NCBI RefSeq assembly: GCF_000213175.1
Contig: NW_009799101.1
Span: 470,983 to 534,982, forward strand
Source of the DNA: Neurospora tetrasperma FGSC 2508
Taxonomy: Eukaryota; Ascomycota; Sordariomycetes; Sordariales; Sordariaceae
DNA: 64,000 nt
Direction: 5' to 3'
Shown here: positions 24,127 through 36,000 of the stretch, piece after piece
How the letters are laid out: every line of letters starts with the position of its first letter
Numbering within the stretch: position 1 is the first letter of the stretch
Notes under the pieces: generated by a model
Databases searched by the model: none
What the model saw: only the letters and a program-made list of their open reading frames with translations
Told to the model about the DNA's origin: nothing
Program-made: the position numbers and the translations under genes

Positions 24127-25092
24127 CTACTCCCTCCTCTCCAACCCGCGAAGATCCCCTCCCCTCCCCATCAAATCCTCCCTCTCCTCCTCATCCACCA
24201 GCTCCGTCTCGACCACATCCCTCCTCAACCCCTCATCCACCTCCACGCCCGCACACTTCGCAATGAACTCACACAACATCTCCTCCGCCGTCCCCGCATT
24301 GCCCATCAACGAATGATTATCCCCATCAAACATCTCCATCTGCCTATCCCCCTTTTCTCCATACATCTTATACAACCGTTCTGCGCACGCCGGGCTCATC
24401 GTCCTATCTCCCGTGCCATGCAGCAGTAGCACCGGTCTGGGTGCCAACTTGCGAATCCCCTCTTCCGCATCCAGTGTCTGGCTCGCTACCGTCGCGCACC
24501 CGATAACTCGCTGATCGGCGCCTGCCACCGCAAAGACCGGCGCGCCGCCAAAGGACCACCCGACCAGCACGAACCGGTCGAGTCCGTATAAGTCCTGCAG
24601 GTACTTCATGCTGGCGTAGACATCAGCGACGCAATGCTTGCTGCGGGCGGGGTATCGCCAGTCGAGTCGGAGCGTCGGGATGCCCGAGGACAGCGTGGCG
24701 AGCTTGCAAGCCAAGGAGAGGTAGATGGATGACGGGCCCGTGACGCCCCCGCCGGCCCCGGAGAGGAGGATGGCGGCCGTGCGGTGGTGGACTTGGAACG
24801 GGTCGGGGGCGGTGAAGTTGGGCGGCATGTGCAGGAAGCCAGGGACAAACCCGTTGGGGGCGTCGTCCACGTCGATGGTGACGGACTCGATGGTGGATTC
24901 TTGGTGGGTGGTGGCGGTGAGACGGTCGAGATGGGGTGGCTTCTTGACCGAGACGTACTCGTTGATGGAGTGCGGCTTGCCCTGGGGCATTTGGGAAGCC
25001 GCCGAGAGGGAGACGCCCGGTGTTGTGCTCGCCATGTCGCTGACGATTCGTCTGATGATGTTGCCGGAAAGACGAAGGCCTTGGGAAAGCAT
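24127..25092 (-). CDS. alpha/beta hydrolase
   Basis: A single-exon frame of 321 residues. The core from about residue 68 to 300 is an alpha/beta hydrolase. It has an oxyanion-type SGAGGGVTGPSS stretch near 111-122, the nucleophile elbow GWSFGG with serine 180, a likely acid aspartate in HGTGDR (229), and the catalytic histidine in GDNHSLMG (260). This puts it near dienelactone-hydrolase-like and acyl-esterase families. The substrate is unknown. The first 20 residues (MLSQGLRLSGNIIRRIVSDM) look like a possible mitochondrial presequence; the second methionine, at 20, is an alternative start. The C-terminal 30 residues are charged (Glu/Arg/Asp-rich). It lies between two flavin monooxygenase genes in the same orientation. 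Confidence 0.88.
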   Translation of the reverse strand: MLSQGLRLSGNIIRRIVSDMASTTPGVSLSAASQMPQGKPHSINEYVSVKKPPHLDRLTATTHQESTIESVTIDVDDAPNGFVPGFLHMPPNFTAPDPFQVHHRTAAILLSGAGGGVTGPSSIYLSLACKLATLSSGIPTLRLDWRYPARSKHCVADVYASMKYLQDLYGLDRFVLVGWSFGGAPVFAVAGADQRVIGCATVASQTLDAEEGIRKLAPRPVLLLHGTGDRTMSPACAERLYKMYGEKGDRQMEMFDGDNHSLMGNAGTAEEMLCEFIAKCAGVEVDEGLRRDVVETELVDEEEREDLMGRGGDLRGLERRE

Positions 25093-25784
25093 CTCCTGTT
25101 CGTGGTGTGGGAAATCTGATTTGGTAGGTTCTTGTTGGTGGTGTTAGGTTGATGCTTTGGTCAGGAATGTTCCCAATAGTAACACAAGGTAAAAAGGCAT
25201 CGTGACTTCCCCATGTTTTCGTTGCTGACCCCAACATTAGTTGGTTGGTGAATTCACCTTAATGATGTCAACCTGACGCTAGGGTGTTCGTCTGACCGTT
25301 ATGACTCCAATGCGTCAAGGACGAATGGGATGTTATAATCGGCCCCGCTATCCCGTCGATTATATTCCATCGCTTTTTGAGAAGTCCATCACAACATTCC
25401 GGCAGGTGTCGTGCTATCTTAAACTGTTAGGCTGAACGGCCGATGGTAGGACAAACCAAGACACAACGTTGGTAGATCCAGATTACCGATTGTCAATCTG
25501 CTATTCGGCTTGCTGGATGTCCAGTATACCTCTCGGAGTGGTTGGGATGTTACTGGTACCGAGCACATCATACACGGGTAAATGGAAATGTCATCCGAAA
25601 GCTCTGATATTCCTCATGACCATCTCAAGACCTTCAATAGTAGTCTATCAACAATTCCTGGCAGTTTAGAAATACACGTACTGGTATGTGCAAGTTCTCG
25701 TTCATAAACCAATCCAGTCCTGCACCCCCCAACTCCAATTCTGCCCATCTATCCTAGCCCTCGTCTTCTTCTCTTTCCCTTCAG
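25093..25784 (-). promoter_or_regulatory. intergenic, promoter of the hydrolase gene
   Basis: About 690 bp between the flavin-containing monooxygenase stop and the hydrolase start. No gene or clear motif is seen. Confidence 0.4.
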
Positions 25785-28067
25785 TTACAACTCCGCCTCC
25801 AACGGCATCTTCTCCCTCATCCACCTCCCCTCCACCCCATTAACCATCTCCTTCTTCGATCCCAATCCCATCCCCCTCTCCCCCTTCACTCCGAGTCCTT
25901 TCTTCTTCTCCTGCTGTCTCTTTCTCAAATCATCAACCCCCACCAACACCCCAACAACACTAGCATAAACCCACACCAACAGACTCACCGGCCCAAAGAT
26001 CATCATGGGCAACAAACTCAAACAGAAATGCTCCCAAAACCATCTCCGTCGCTTAATCATCCTCCATAACTCCGTCTCCATCACCTCCTCCGCGCCTTCC
26101 CACCTCCAGGGCCCCTTCATCCTAAACTTGACATTATAATTCGCTCCCAGTCCCCACACAAGCGGCAATTTCCACCCATTTTGTATCCTCCTCTTCTCCT
26201 TTGTCTTTTTCCACGTCACATCACCTCCCCCCCTTTCCCACAAAGCACCCACCCCCCTCTCCCAAAGTCCTCTCCTCAACACCTCCATGACCCCCATAGC
26301 AGAATCCATATCCAATCCAAGTTGGTACACATAACTCTCATGATCCACCCCATACTTGACCCTGCTCTCAGCCGGGTGCCGCAACCGATAATGGTCTTCA
26401 TCTTTTGGGTCCAGCGGCCGCGGAATCCAATGGGGAGCAACCAATTGCACAATCCACAATTGGGCCTGCATCTCTGCTAAGGGCGGTATGGCGCCCAGAC
26501 TGGGCCGCAGGAATCCAATGAATCCCACTGAAGGGTCGTCGCGGTTCCAAATACCGCGGACATCGCGCTCCGTGTGCTCGACTGCGTACCGGCGGGCTGC
26601 CTTGCCACTTTTACTGCAGAGAGAAGCGTTATGGGCCGTGAAAAAGGGGTATTCCTGGTTATATCCCGTGCAGAAAATAACGAGGTCGGGCTTGATGGTC
26701 TGCTGGCGCATGCGCTCCCATTCGGGCCGGTGGTTGTTTTGGAAGGTGACGATGCCCTGCGAAGAAATGGATTGGGGCCAGGGCGCCAGGTCGATGTACC
26801 GGCCGCCTGTGTCTTTGAGGGTCGAGCCGATGAGGGCGGAGCGGATCCTCGAAAGAAGGGTGGGAGGGGTGGGGGAGGGTTGTAGGTGTTTGTAAGGGTA
26901 CGAGATGTAGGGCGCGGCGTTGGAGGATTTGTTGAAGAAGACTATATGTCAGTTAGTATAATCTTGGTGGCCGAGGGGGGTTGTAAGAAGGAGGACATAC
27001 TTCGGCTGACATGATTCTTTTGCGGATCAGGTTCTCCAACAACTTGATCTAATCCTTCGGGGGTGCCCGTGTTCAGCCACAGAAACGTCCGTACGTAAAT
27101 GTTGTAGAACGTCCAGAGCGCCGTGTGGTTCCGAAGCAAGGGATGGACGTAAGCTGTGTCAAACAGGCTTGCACGTGCATTGTCCAAGGGGACTGTCAGC
27201 TCACCACTGGATTTGCAGCCCAAAATGGGAAACAGGATAGGACTGAGGTTTCTCTGTGTGTTTTGTTTTTTTTTCCTTTGTCAGCACAGCTCATCCAGAC
27301 TTCTTTGTTTGAGGGTATGCAAATGGCGCTGAACAACAGCCCTTGTGGCCCAGGAAAATCTACCTTTGGGGCAAAATGAAAGCCACTTCGATGGCACATG
27401 ACGACTCGCTTGGTCTGCGAAATCACTGCCATCCAGGAAAGATCCGAACCTGTTTCTCCGCTACCGAGAATCATGACCGTCTTGTCGACGCCGAACTGTT
27501 TCTTCTCCTTGAACTGGGATGAGTGCATCTTGACGGGGACGTGTTCGATACCCGGGATGTCGGGGATATGGGGAGTAACATGAAGACCGGAGCAGACGGC
27601 TATGGCATCGCATTCCCATTCCGAGGTCTCTCCAGTTATTTTGGCGGTGTAAGTGACGACATGTTTCCCCTTGAGCATCCTTGTCACTGAATCGACTCGC
27701 GTGTTGAGGTGGATGTTGGGCCACAGGTTAAAATGCGTGCAATAGTCGTTGAGATATTGCACATATCGCTTGGCGGACATAAAGTCTCCATCGGTTTTTG
27801 AGGCTCTAAAGTCGGAAAAGGTGGTGAGTTGAGTTGATGAGACCAGCTGAGGAAAGGACGGTCAGTGTCTGGAGGCAACATCTGGGGAAGGGTCGCAAAT
27901 ACCTCGGCATCTTCATAGGTCCTGGCATAAAATGTTCCTCCCACGGCATCGTCACTCTCGAAAAGGTGAGCCTCGATGGGTTCAACTCCGAGAAACTGGT
28001 GCGCGGTAAGGAGGTACTTGAGAGTGACAAGTCCGGAAGGACCGCCTCCGATGACAGCAACTCTCAT
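25785..28067 (-). CDS. flavin-containing monooxygenase (FMO family)
   Basis: Four exons (27903-28067, 27364-27846, 27001-27253, 25785-26941) give 685 residues. The introns have GTATTT, GTAGAT and GTATGT donors, and phases agree. The N-terminus MRVAVIGGGPSGLVTLKYLL holds the FAD-binding GGGPSG (7-12). GSGETG (183-188) is the NADPH-binding glycine motif, and FCTGYN (390-395) is the FMO-type ATGY-like motif. RNLSPILFPILG follows the second intron. The family uses NADPH and oxygen to oxygenate soft nucleophiles or to do Baeyer-Villiger reactions; the substrate is unknown. A hydrophobic segment near 606-635 followed by a basic tail suggests membrane anchoring. The protein is longer than yeast FMO, mainly in the C-terminal third. 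Confidence 0.92.
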
Positions 28068-31000
28068 GAAGACGTCGAGGGTAGCTGCCGGCTTGAATCT
28101 AGGAAAGAGATGCAGGTATCAACCAGGATATCTATAGGAAAGAACAAGGTAGAATGTTGTGATCTGCGGCGAGATATTCTTTGTCTTGGAGGATCTGGGG
28201 CAGACAATCATCGAGGCAAGGGGCCATGTCTCTTTATGTCCCAGCTAATACATCTATCTCCATCGTCCTTTCTCGACAAGATAGGTAGCCACATCTGCCT
28301 GGGAAGAAATTCCCACTTACTCGATGAGAACCCTCCTGGCGACTGGTGTGCCATACTGTAGTGTCTCTCTCTACAACCTAGAACCTTGACGGCCAAGATC
28401 CAGTCTAGTCCAATTCTCTATCAACATTACTGAAACTAACATACCATATCAGATATCAGACGGTCAAACCGCTAGTACGAAAACGACCACATCCTTCCAC
28501 TACATCCTATCCGCTCACCGTGTTGGTCCCGACCGTCTGGATCTGACCCAGACTTGTGACTTACCGACCCCAACAAAGGCACACGCACATCCAATGCCTC
28601 GTTGCGCCACGTTCCGTAACCTGCATCTCGAGTCTTAATCAGCTTGTGCTCTTGGGGGTCTTGCTTTCTCAATCCATGATATGAATCAGGAGCCGTTCAT
28701 CCCCACGGCCCGAACGTAGGCACCGGGGGCGGCGGATGATGGCACCATGTCACATCACAAGTCACGATAGCCACCTCTTCGCCTACCTATGAACGATGGA
28801 ACACGGAAGCCCTCAATCTTCGATATATCTGCGAACGGCGATCATCCAGCTTCAGGTTGGTTCGCTCATCTAGCATGTAGCTTGCCGGCCCCACGGTGTG
28901 TAGCAAGGTCACTTAGGTACTTTCCACACCGTGAGCGCTGCAAGACTGCAACCCGGAACGCAAGTGCAAATGCAAATGCAAGTGATGCTGTGCAGTGGTT
29001 TGCAGTGCTAAGCGCCTCCCTCCAGCCATCAGCCCACTGGATCTCATCCGTGAGAAAGAAACAGGGGTTGAAGCAAAATCTGTAGTGTAGACGACGGTGC
29101 GGCTGAGAATGGTTTCTGTTCATTCAGTTTTCACCTCTATCCATCCCCGAAGAAGGGAGGAGTACCTAACCCCCGGTCTATTACCCCCCCCCCCCCCGTC
29201 CGTTCCCCGGGCAGTCGCCGAGTATGGTATGACTCTGCAAGATCCTGCCCTCGCCTACTCGGAAGCTACCCCGGGAGCCTTGCTGCTTGGGTCGTAGCAG
29301 CTGGATCTCGTAATCACATTGAATCCACAAACTCAATCTATGCAGCCAGGCAATTGGAAGAGGCAGGCAAATGGAACGAATGCATGAACGGGAAGAGGCA
29401 TGATCTATGATCTTTGTTGGGTTTGTTCCCGGTTCAGCAACCTGAGAGTGATTGATCACAGCAGAACCGAACCGATCTTGCACCGCCATTCCCATGTCCA
29501 TGTCCTTGGTCACCGGCAAGACGCATCTTATTGCATGGCACAGCATGGAAAATCGAAAAAAAAAATCCGACAATCGCATCTTGGTGTGGTTCGGTTGTTA
29601 CTTTCATCCAGCTTGGGGACAGTTTTGGGAACTGGGACCTGGGACCTGGACCTAGGCACTAGGGTACCTCTAGACTATCTAGGGTCACAGAAAGCAGCGT
29701 AAAGCACTCGCCGCAGCGTTGCGTTCATCTCATATCACTTTATCGGATGACGACTGACCAGACTTGACTGTGGTATCGGTTGGTGACAGGAATATGCTGT
29801 AGCTGAACCGTGAATTTCCTAGGTAGGTAGTCAATCACTTGCAGACTCACCGCGATTCGATCCGGCCTGGTGATTCTGGTGAGCAACCAATTCCTTGACC
29901 ACCAAAAACACAGTGGGAAGTCCTTGGTTGAATATATCGGCTCAAACAGTCCCAAATGCACACTGAATTTTCAATGAGTTGCAATCAGACTACCAGAACC
30001 CACTAACAGTCATTTCGGTAGGTATCTCAGGTAGGGAAAGAAGCGCGCTAGCAAGTGATATCGTTGATCACATTGGTATGGTAGGCGGCAAGGGTTTGAG
30101 CCGCCGAACCGCGAACGAGCCGCAACTTGGGAAGGTCTCGAATCTCCCTCTAGTTTTCGTTTATGTATTAGTAGGTACCAAGGTAGTTCAAGATCCAGAA
30201 GGACATGTTAGTCAAGGGAAGTGTGATTTTCATGTGATATAGGATTCATCACCGTTGCGGAATCACTGTCGCATTCCGGCTTTCACTAGTGTAGAGCCCA
30301 CTGTATCAGAGTTCACTAGAGTCTCTCAAGGGTATCATCTTGCGATACCTGGCTCCCTAGTCAGGAATAGCTAGGTAGGTGGTTGAGGTTTAACACCCGG
30401 TGAACTGGTATTCACTACCGTAATTCTTCCCAATTTCTTCTTTTTAGATCTTCCTCTCTCCAATGAAAGATCTTCCTCTCTTAATTGAAGCTCTTCCATC
30501 TCGTACAAAGCAAAGCAACAACGGACTGAGATGAGATGAGATGGTGGCTTGATTGATTATCGTGACGCGCATGTGATTACCTGCTGGTTCCCTTCCCTTC
30601 GACGTCTGCAGAGTTCAATTTAGTTGTAGTGTACCCAAGCTCCAAGATTACGTACCCGTTGATCGTTTGTGTCTTCTCGGGTATCAGACATGTAAATACT
30701 ACTGCATTGGTAGGTAGCACCTCTTGACACTTGTCTGCGTTGGTCAATCGAAAGTGCACAGACACTACCATGCAGATTTATCAACCATATACCCGACTCC
30801 CGCCACTCCACCAGAGCTACCTGACCCTCCTATGTACAGCGTGCATTCCAGCGTCAGGTCGTACCGCATCCGCATCCGCATCACGACACCGCCGCTCACT
30901 CACAGAATCACAGCGCCTCATCGTCGCCTCAACTGCTCAACACCTTGCATCCTCAACACCAACACACAAGACAGCAAAATGATTAGCCAAGTTTCACGCA

Positions 31001-31830
31001 CCGGGCGTTTTTCCCAACCTTTCCTAGCACCAATCGTCTGTTCTTCTTTTCTTCTTTTCTTATTCCCCTTCCTCGGCTTCTTCTTACGCACGAGAGAGAA
31101 AGTATTACATGACTCGGACTATTTCGCCTCTCGCAGTTTGGAAGATCCTGCACTTTCCCTTTGCTTCCTTTGTTCCCTTGCTCGCAAGCTGGGGAAAATA
31201 TCTCCGACGCAATGGCGGAGGACATCCCAGCATCCGCACCCAGTCTTACATCTTAGATAAGGTTCCCGTCGCCGTCTTCCGATGCTTCTTCCACGACATG
31301 TCTCAAAGTCATGTCACGAATTTGCCCTCTACTCACAAAGGGAGTGATCGATCCGGGTTCAACAAGCAGCGATTTGCCTTCTTGAATCATTCACACCGGT
31401 CATCACTCTTCATGAACGGCAAAAAACTGGTCGATGAACCGCTGGTCGGCTGTTCCGCTACATACCTCTATCTAAAGGTACTCAAAATAGATAAACACCA
31501 AGATACCAAGAAAAAGGTTGTTTCTCCCTGCTAACCACACGCCATGTTTCACTCAACTTTGTTTACTTTGCCCCTGAACGAGATCCGTATTTCGCCTGGT
31601 ACCTCAAAAATCATGGCTCATCGTCATCTCATGGTCAAGCTGCACAACTCAAAAAGAGCGGCCACCGCTTTGTCAAGCTGCTCAGACCATCGGTGTGTCC
31701 TGCTTCGTTTCCTTTGTTGATTCACCACCGTTACCCTCAGAAGTGGTCGGCCCGGTTTCGCTTCCTTCGGCAGACTTCACAACTGTTAGCCTCACAGTCA
31801 CCATAAGAGCCGTGTCTTAACCGTCCTAAG
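28068..31830. other. long intergenic stretch
   Basis: No gene is supported. A C run lies at 29187-29198 and TAGGTA motifs are scattered (for example 29819-29829). A plus-strand frame at 31212 (MAEDIPASAPSLTS, stop, then a Ser/Thr-rich stretch) is curious but too weak to call. Confidence 0.5.
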
Positions 31831-32650
31831 TCACTTTCCTAGAGGTGCACTTGGCGTGGGCAACTTTACCTTGGTAGATTCATCGGTAGCGCCCAAACAC
31901 CAAAAGGCAAGTTGGCGAATCGGTTGGAGCTCATCATCCAGGATGCCGAGCAACTTTCGTAACCGATCAAAATTGATGTAGGTCGTGAGCTGGTTGCGAA
32001 AAGCCTCGACCAAGCTCGCGTAGCGCGTCTCCGCATCATGCGCCTTCTTTCTCTCCTGCGCAAGCTCAGTCGACAGTTTCTGCATGTGCTGAAACCTAAT
32101 CTTCAGAGATTCCTCGTAGAATGCAATGGATTTGCGCAGTTCCGCAACCTCTGCCTGGTGTTGTTGCTCGCGCTTCTCCCAATGCCCATCCGGAATGGTT
32201 TTGAGCTCCACTGTTAAAACACACATCTTCACAGCGAGCCTAGTCATATTCTGGTGGTTGGACACCAACTCTGCGTCTGCCGCTGCCGTACCTTGAGACC
32301 TGTCTCTCAGGGTTTTTTGTAGCGCAATAGACTGCTCCTGCATTCGGATGTATTCCTGTTCGGCGGTGAAATCGTACTCCGTGCGACGGGAGGCATCGGT
32401 CAAGACTTCGTATGCGTTCACAAGCTGTCATGTAACATTTGTTAGCCATGGCTTCGTGTACAATTTGACAAAAGCTACCGCGTCAAACCTTCTGGAAATT
32501 GGCGGTTGCTTCTGCGCTGTTGCCATTTCTGTCAGGGTGCATCTCCCGAGCGAGTTGATGGTAGGCTTTCTGGATGGCCTTCTTGTCCGCATACGGGCTG
32601 ACCCCAAGCGTTGCGTAATAGTCGAATACCGTGATCTTGGGTGGTGCCAT
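31831..32650 (-). CDS. J-domain protein with C-terminal coiled coil
   Basis: Two exons (32489-32650 and 31831-32424) give 251 residues. The 64-nt intron has a GTTTGA donor, weak but in phase, and a CAG acceptor. The N-terminus is a J-domain (about residues 9-70): FDYYATLGVSPYADKKAIQ, then the HPD motif at 38-40 and FQKLVNAYEVLTD. J-domains stimulate the ATPase of Hsp70 chaperones. The rest is a long charged helical region (Glu/Gln/Lys/Arg-rich, about 75-200), probably coiled coil, and there is no zinc-finger or G/F-rich region, so this is a class C J-protein. No signal peptide or membrane segment is seen. A larger paralogue with the same domain order lies 1.1 kb upstream on the same strand. 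The client and compartment are unknown. Confidence 0.88.
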
Positions 32651-33736
32651 GTTGGCTACGGATTTCACAGTACACCGGACCGGAATAGCTGGGACAGAGA
32701 TCTGCGTGCTTCTGCAGTGTCAGTCAACCAAGCACAGGTTGTTCCAGGAAAGCCACTTACTTAGCTCTGGAAGCAAGACTGCCGTGTGTGTTGTTTTTTA
32801 GAAGCTGTAAGGACGTAGATCAGGCTAGATCTGTTCGTGGGGACTTGATGTCACGGTGTCCGGGGGATTGTCGGCGGATATCTGGGTACGTACGTCGGTG
32901 AACAAACGCTTTCCGCTGAGAAACGAATCGTCGTTTCGCAGAATCCGCTGGTGTCGCTCGCCGACCCACGGTGTAAAGAAAGCTGAGATATCCAAAGAAC
33001 GCTGACAGACCGTCAGCGAATGGAAAGTAAGTTTGTCGCTCGGAGGGTCCAAAGGAGGTTTGGGGCTTGGCTAAGTCTGAGGACTGGGAGGATGATAAAA
33101 GTTGTTGAAGAGAGGAAACGAAAGCTTCGGGGAACAGTCTCAATGATGGGTTCATTTAACCAACATCATTCACGCGCCGTGCCTTCCAAAAATTATGAGG
33201 AAGGCTCTGCCGTCATCGTTGTTTCCAGTCGAGGTAGTAGGGAAACAGAAAAGATTAAAAGGCGACAGCTGGCCAGGCCAGGCGCCAGCTACGAGGAAAG
33301 ATTCATCCTTGAACAGCTCTTCCCCATCGCCGTGTTCACCCGGCCAGTAACTACGCGAATTGATGCCACCTTCCGTTGCAACTCAAGCCGGACTTGCATT
33401 ATCATCGTTGTTTTCAAGAAGCAAAGCAATAACTGACAACTTATTTAAAGACGCCAATTTCGCATCAGTCTGCCATATGCATTAGAGAATGTTCAATGGG
33501 ACAGAGGCAAGCGGAAAAGACAAAATGCAAAGGTTCAATCTAGTGAATTCCTGTCATAATGTCATCGAATTATACCTAGGAAGCTAGAGTAACGTTTACC
33601 TCCAAGGTTGTATTCATCATCACAATCTGTCGTATCTACCGTATCTATCCTCTCGCCTGACGTTAACCATCGATCTCCGCAACATCGTCATCCGCTGCTC
33701 TTCGTATGTCTCCTACCACTGATTCTATCTGGATTT
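32651..33736. other. intergenic between the two J-protein genes
   Basis: About 1.1 kb separating the paralogous J-protein genes. It has the promoter of the smaller gene and no recognisable coding sequence. Confidence 0.5.
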
Positions 33737-35236
33737 TCAGCTTGTTTCCTTCCAAACGGTTGCAATCCCCTCGGCAGCCACACTGCCATCATTCACCGAG
33801 TCCAGACCCCCACTGGGTGATGCGCGACTGGACATGTTCAACGACGGTATGAACATGTCGTCCGAGTCAGACCGTTTACCGGATCTAGGGCGCTTTGTCG
33901 AACTACTCCCTCTTACCGATGTAGTGCTTTCCTCTGCTGCCTCGGGCGACCTCAATCTTTTACCAGCTTCTGATCTCTTTGTGTTGCTTCTCGTTAAGCA
34001 ACTCCCATTTCTCGTGTTGCTGGTGGCTGTCGCTTTCTCCAAGGCCTCGTCAGTTTTCTTTTCCGATTCCCGCTTCAGCTCCTCCAGTGTCCTTGTGCCG
34101 TTCTTCAGCTCCCGGCCCTCAAGCTCCCGCCTGCGGTTCTCGGCCTTAAGTCTGTGATCTTTATTCCCAGCGGCATCGTCGATTTATCTTTGGGGCTGTT
34201 GCTGCTCCTCACAGGCCCGCTTTCTGGACGTTCCTCAAGGTGTTCTTCTCCGTTTCCCATCCTTTCTCCGTTCCCAGTCCTTTCTTCTCTTCCTCCAACA
34301 TGCTGAACGCTGCCTGCTTCCGGTGCCGCTCCTCTTTAACGCCTTGATTTCCTTGCGAAGCTTGTTTAACACTCGCAGCTGGTCTTTCCCTTCACGAACT
34401 TTGTTCGAGCGCTCTCTCCGCTTACTGTCCTCAACGTCCATCATACAAATCTGCTCCTTGAGTGCGTTCACTTCAACAGTCTTTTCCCGTACAAGCTCTT
34501 TCTGACAATCATTTTCTCGGCCAAGTTTCGCAATCTCGTGGCTTTGCGTTTGGTTCTCTGCCCTCAGTCGGTCCATTTCTGTCTCTACCAAGTCAAGGAC
34601 CTCTTGTTGACTGGTGACATGCTGCTGCAGAGGTTCAACCTGTTGCTCCAGAACTGTAGCATAAGAGCGCCAAAAGTCAACGGCCCCCGGAACACCGACA
34701 TCAGTATACCGCGTAAAGTCGGGGACTTGTCTGATTTCGCCATTCAAGTCGGCCAGGTCTTGCAATTTTACCTTGATCTGCTCCAAAAGTTGCGACTCCT
34801 TGTTCATGTCAGATGTTGCCTCTTGGTGGTGCCCGCCAACATCTGTCACCGGATCCGTGTGGTGTGTCTGTGACTGGCAGATCTTCCGCCTCACTTCGTG
34901 CAGTTTCCGGTAGGATTGATCCAGTTCTAGAGTGATCCGAGTGTAGGCGGCCCCGACTATTTGGTCATATTGCTTTCGGCAGGCGTCATTGCTTAGGTAG
35001 TCCCAAATTTCTTTGAGCTGCTCGTAATATGGATCAGGAACGGCGACCAAGAAAAAACGATCTGGGGAGACACTTACATGCTGAAACTCCTCGGTTGCTT
35101 CCACGACGTTGTTGTTTCTGTCGGGGTGTTTTTGGAACGCAAGACGCCGAAAAGCCGACCTAAGGGCATTTGAGTCTGCGTGCGGACTGACGCCGAGGGT
35201 TGCGTAACACCGTAGACCTTTAGGTTCTGGGATCAT
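33737..35236 (-). CDS. J-domain/coiled-coil protein, frame broken once
   Basis: The gene starts MIPEPKGLRCYATLGVSPHAD with a J-domain (HPD at 37-39). Exon 1 is 35078-35236; a 60-nt intron (GTAAGT) follows. Exon 2 (34213-35017) carries a long coiled coil rich in Glu, Gln and Lys. A second intron (34152-34212, GTGAGG to CACAG) leads to exon 3 (33737-34151), which encodes a basic Ser/Arg-rich tail. Reading exon 2 to its end in a natural coiled-coil sequence needs one extra base near 34345, at TTAAAGAGGAG, where ALKEERHRK would be expected; as given, the frame shifts to an Arg/Trp-rich stretch and stops at 34235. This could be a true one-base deletion in an A run or an assembly error. With the extra base the gene would give about 459 residues. 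It is a larger paralogue of the J-protein at 31.8-32.7 kb. Confidence 0.75.
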
Positions 35237-36000
35237 GCTGAATGTTTGGTTGAGAATGCCAATATGAGATTGCTTGTTTTGGTGAGGAGAAAAAAACAAC
35301 AGGAAGAAATGACTGAAAGGCTGGAGCTTCAAATGTGCGACAAGAATACGTTATTGGTGTCTGAGGTCACCCTCCTTGACGCACTTTGTAGTATTCAAGA
35401 AGTCACCAAAATTCAGGCCATTGTAGAATGTTGTGAAGAAGGTCCAGTGGAGAATGAGGAGGTATACAACTTTCGGCCAACTTTTGAAGCAAGTGACGGA
35501 GCATTTATACTAGAGGGTCGACGGGAATCAGAGAGGGTGTTTTGACTGAGAATATGACACATGGACCGATAGCTGGCAGCAATCCTCCCGTCCCTTGCAT
35601 GGAGTAGGCTAGAGGTACTTATTGCAACTGCTCGTCCGTTACACACAGCGTATGCTAGATCCCCATCTCGCACACCGACCTGGGTTTCGGGATGTGGCTG
35701 ATTCTGGCATGCTCGTTTAAGAAGACTCGGTATTACATGGAGACTACTCGAACCTCTCCCAGAACCCAAATCGGATAGCACCCAAGTCACATCCATGCCA
35801 TTGCCATTTGCTAAATTCACAACTCGCAAACCAGGCTCTGCAAAATTAGTCCGAAACCCAGTCTCATGAGGCCCAACACCTCAGTCCATAATTGCCATCA
35901 ACTTCCATCTCCTGTTTGCCTGGAGGTATTACCCTGAGGTAAGTACAATTACACGTTCATTCATACAGCGAATCCAAGAGACCGCACTTTCTCCCTTCCT
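35237..36000. other. intergenic
   Basis: About 760 bp between the larger J-protein gene and the gasdermin-like gene. A plus-strand frame at 35246-35545 has no recognisable features. Confidence 0.5.

Noticed and set aside
31109-31534. Possible small gene upstream of the J-proteins, including a start at 31212
   Set aside because: No frame gives a family match and none stays open long enough; two competing frames look equally plausible.
35246-35545. 99-codon plus-strand frame
   Set aside because: Starts opposite the J-protein leader, with no domain and no evidence of a promoter or introns.
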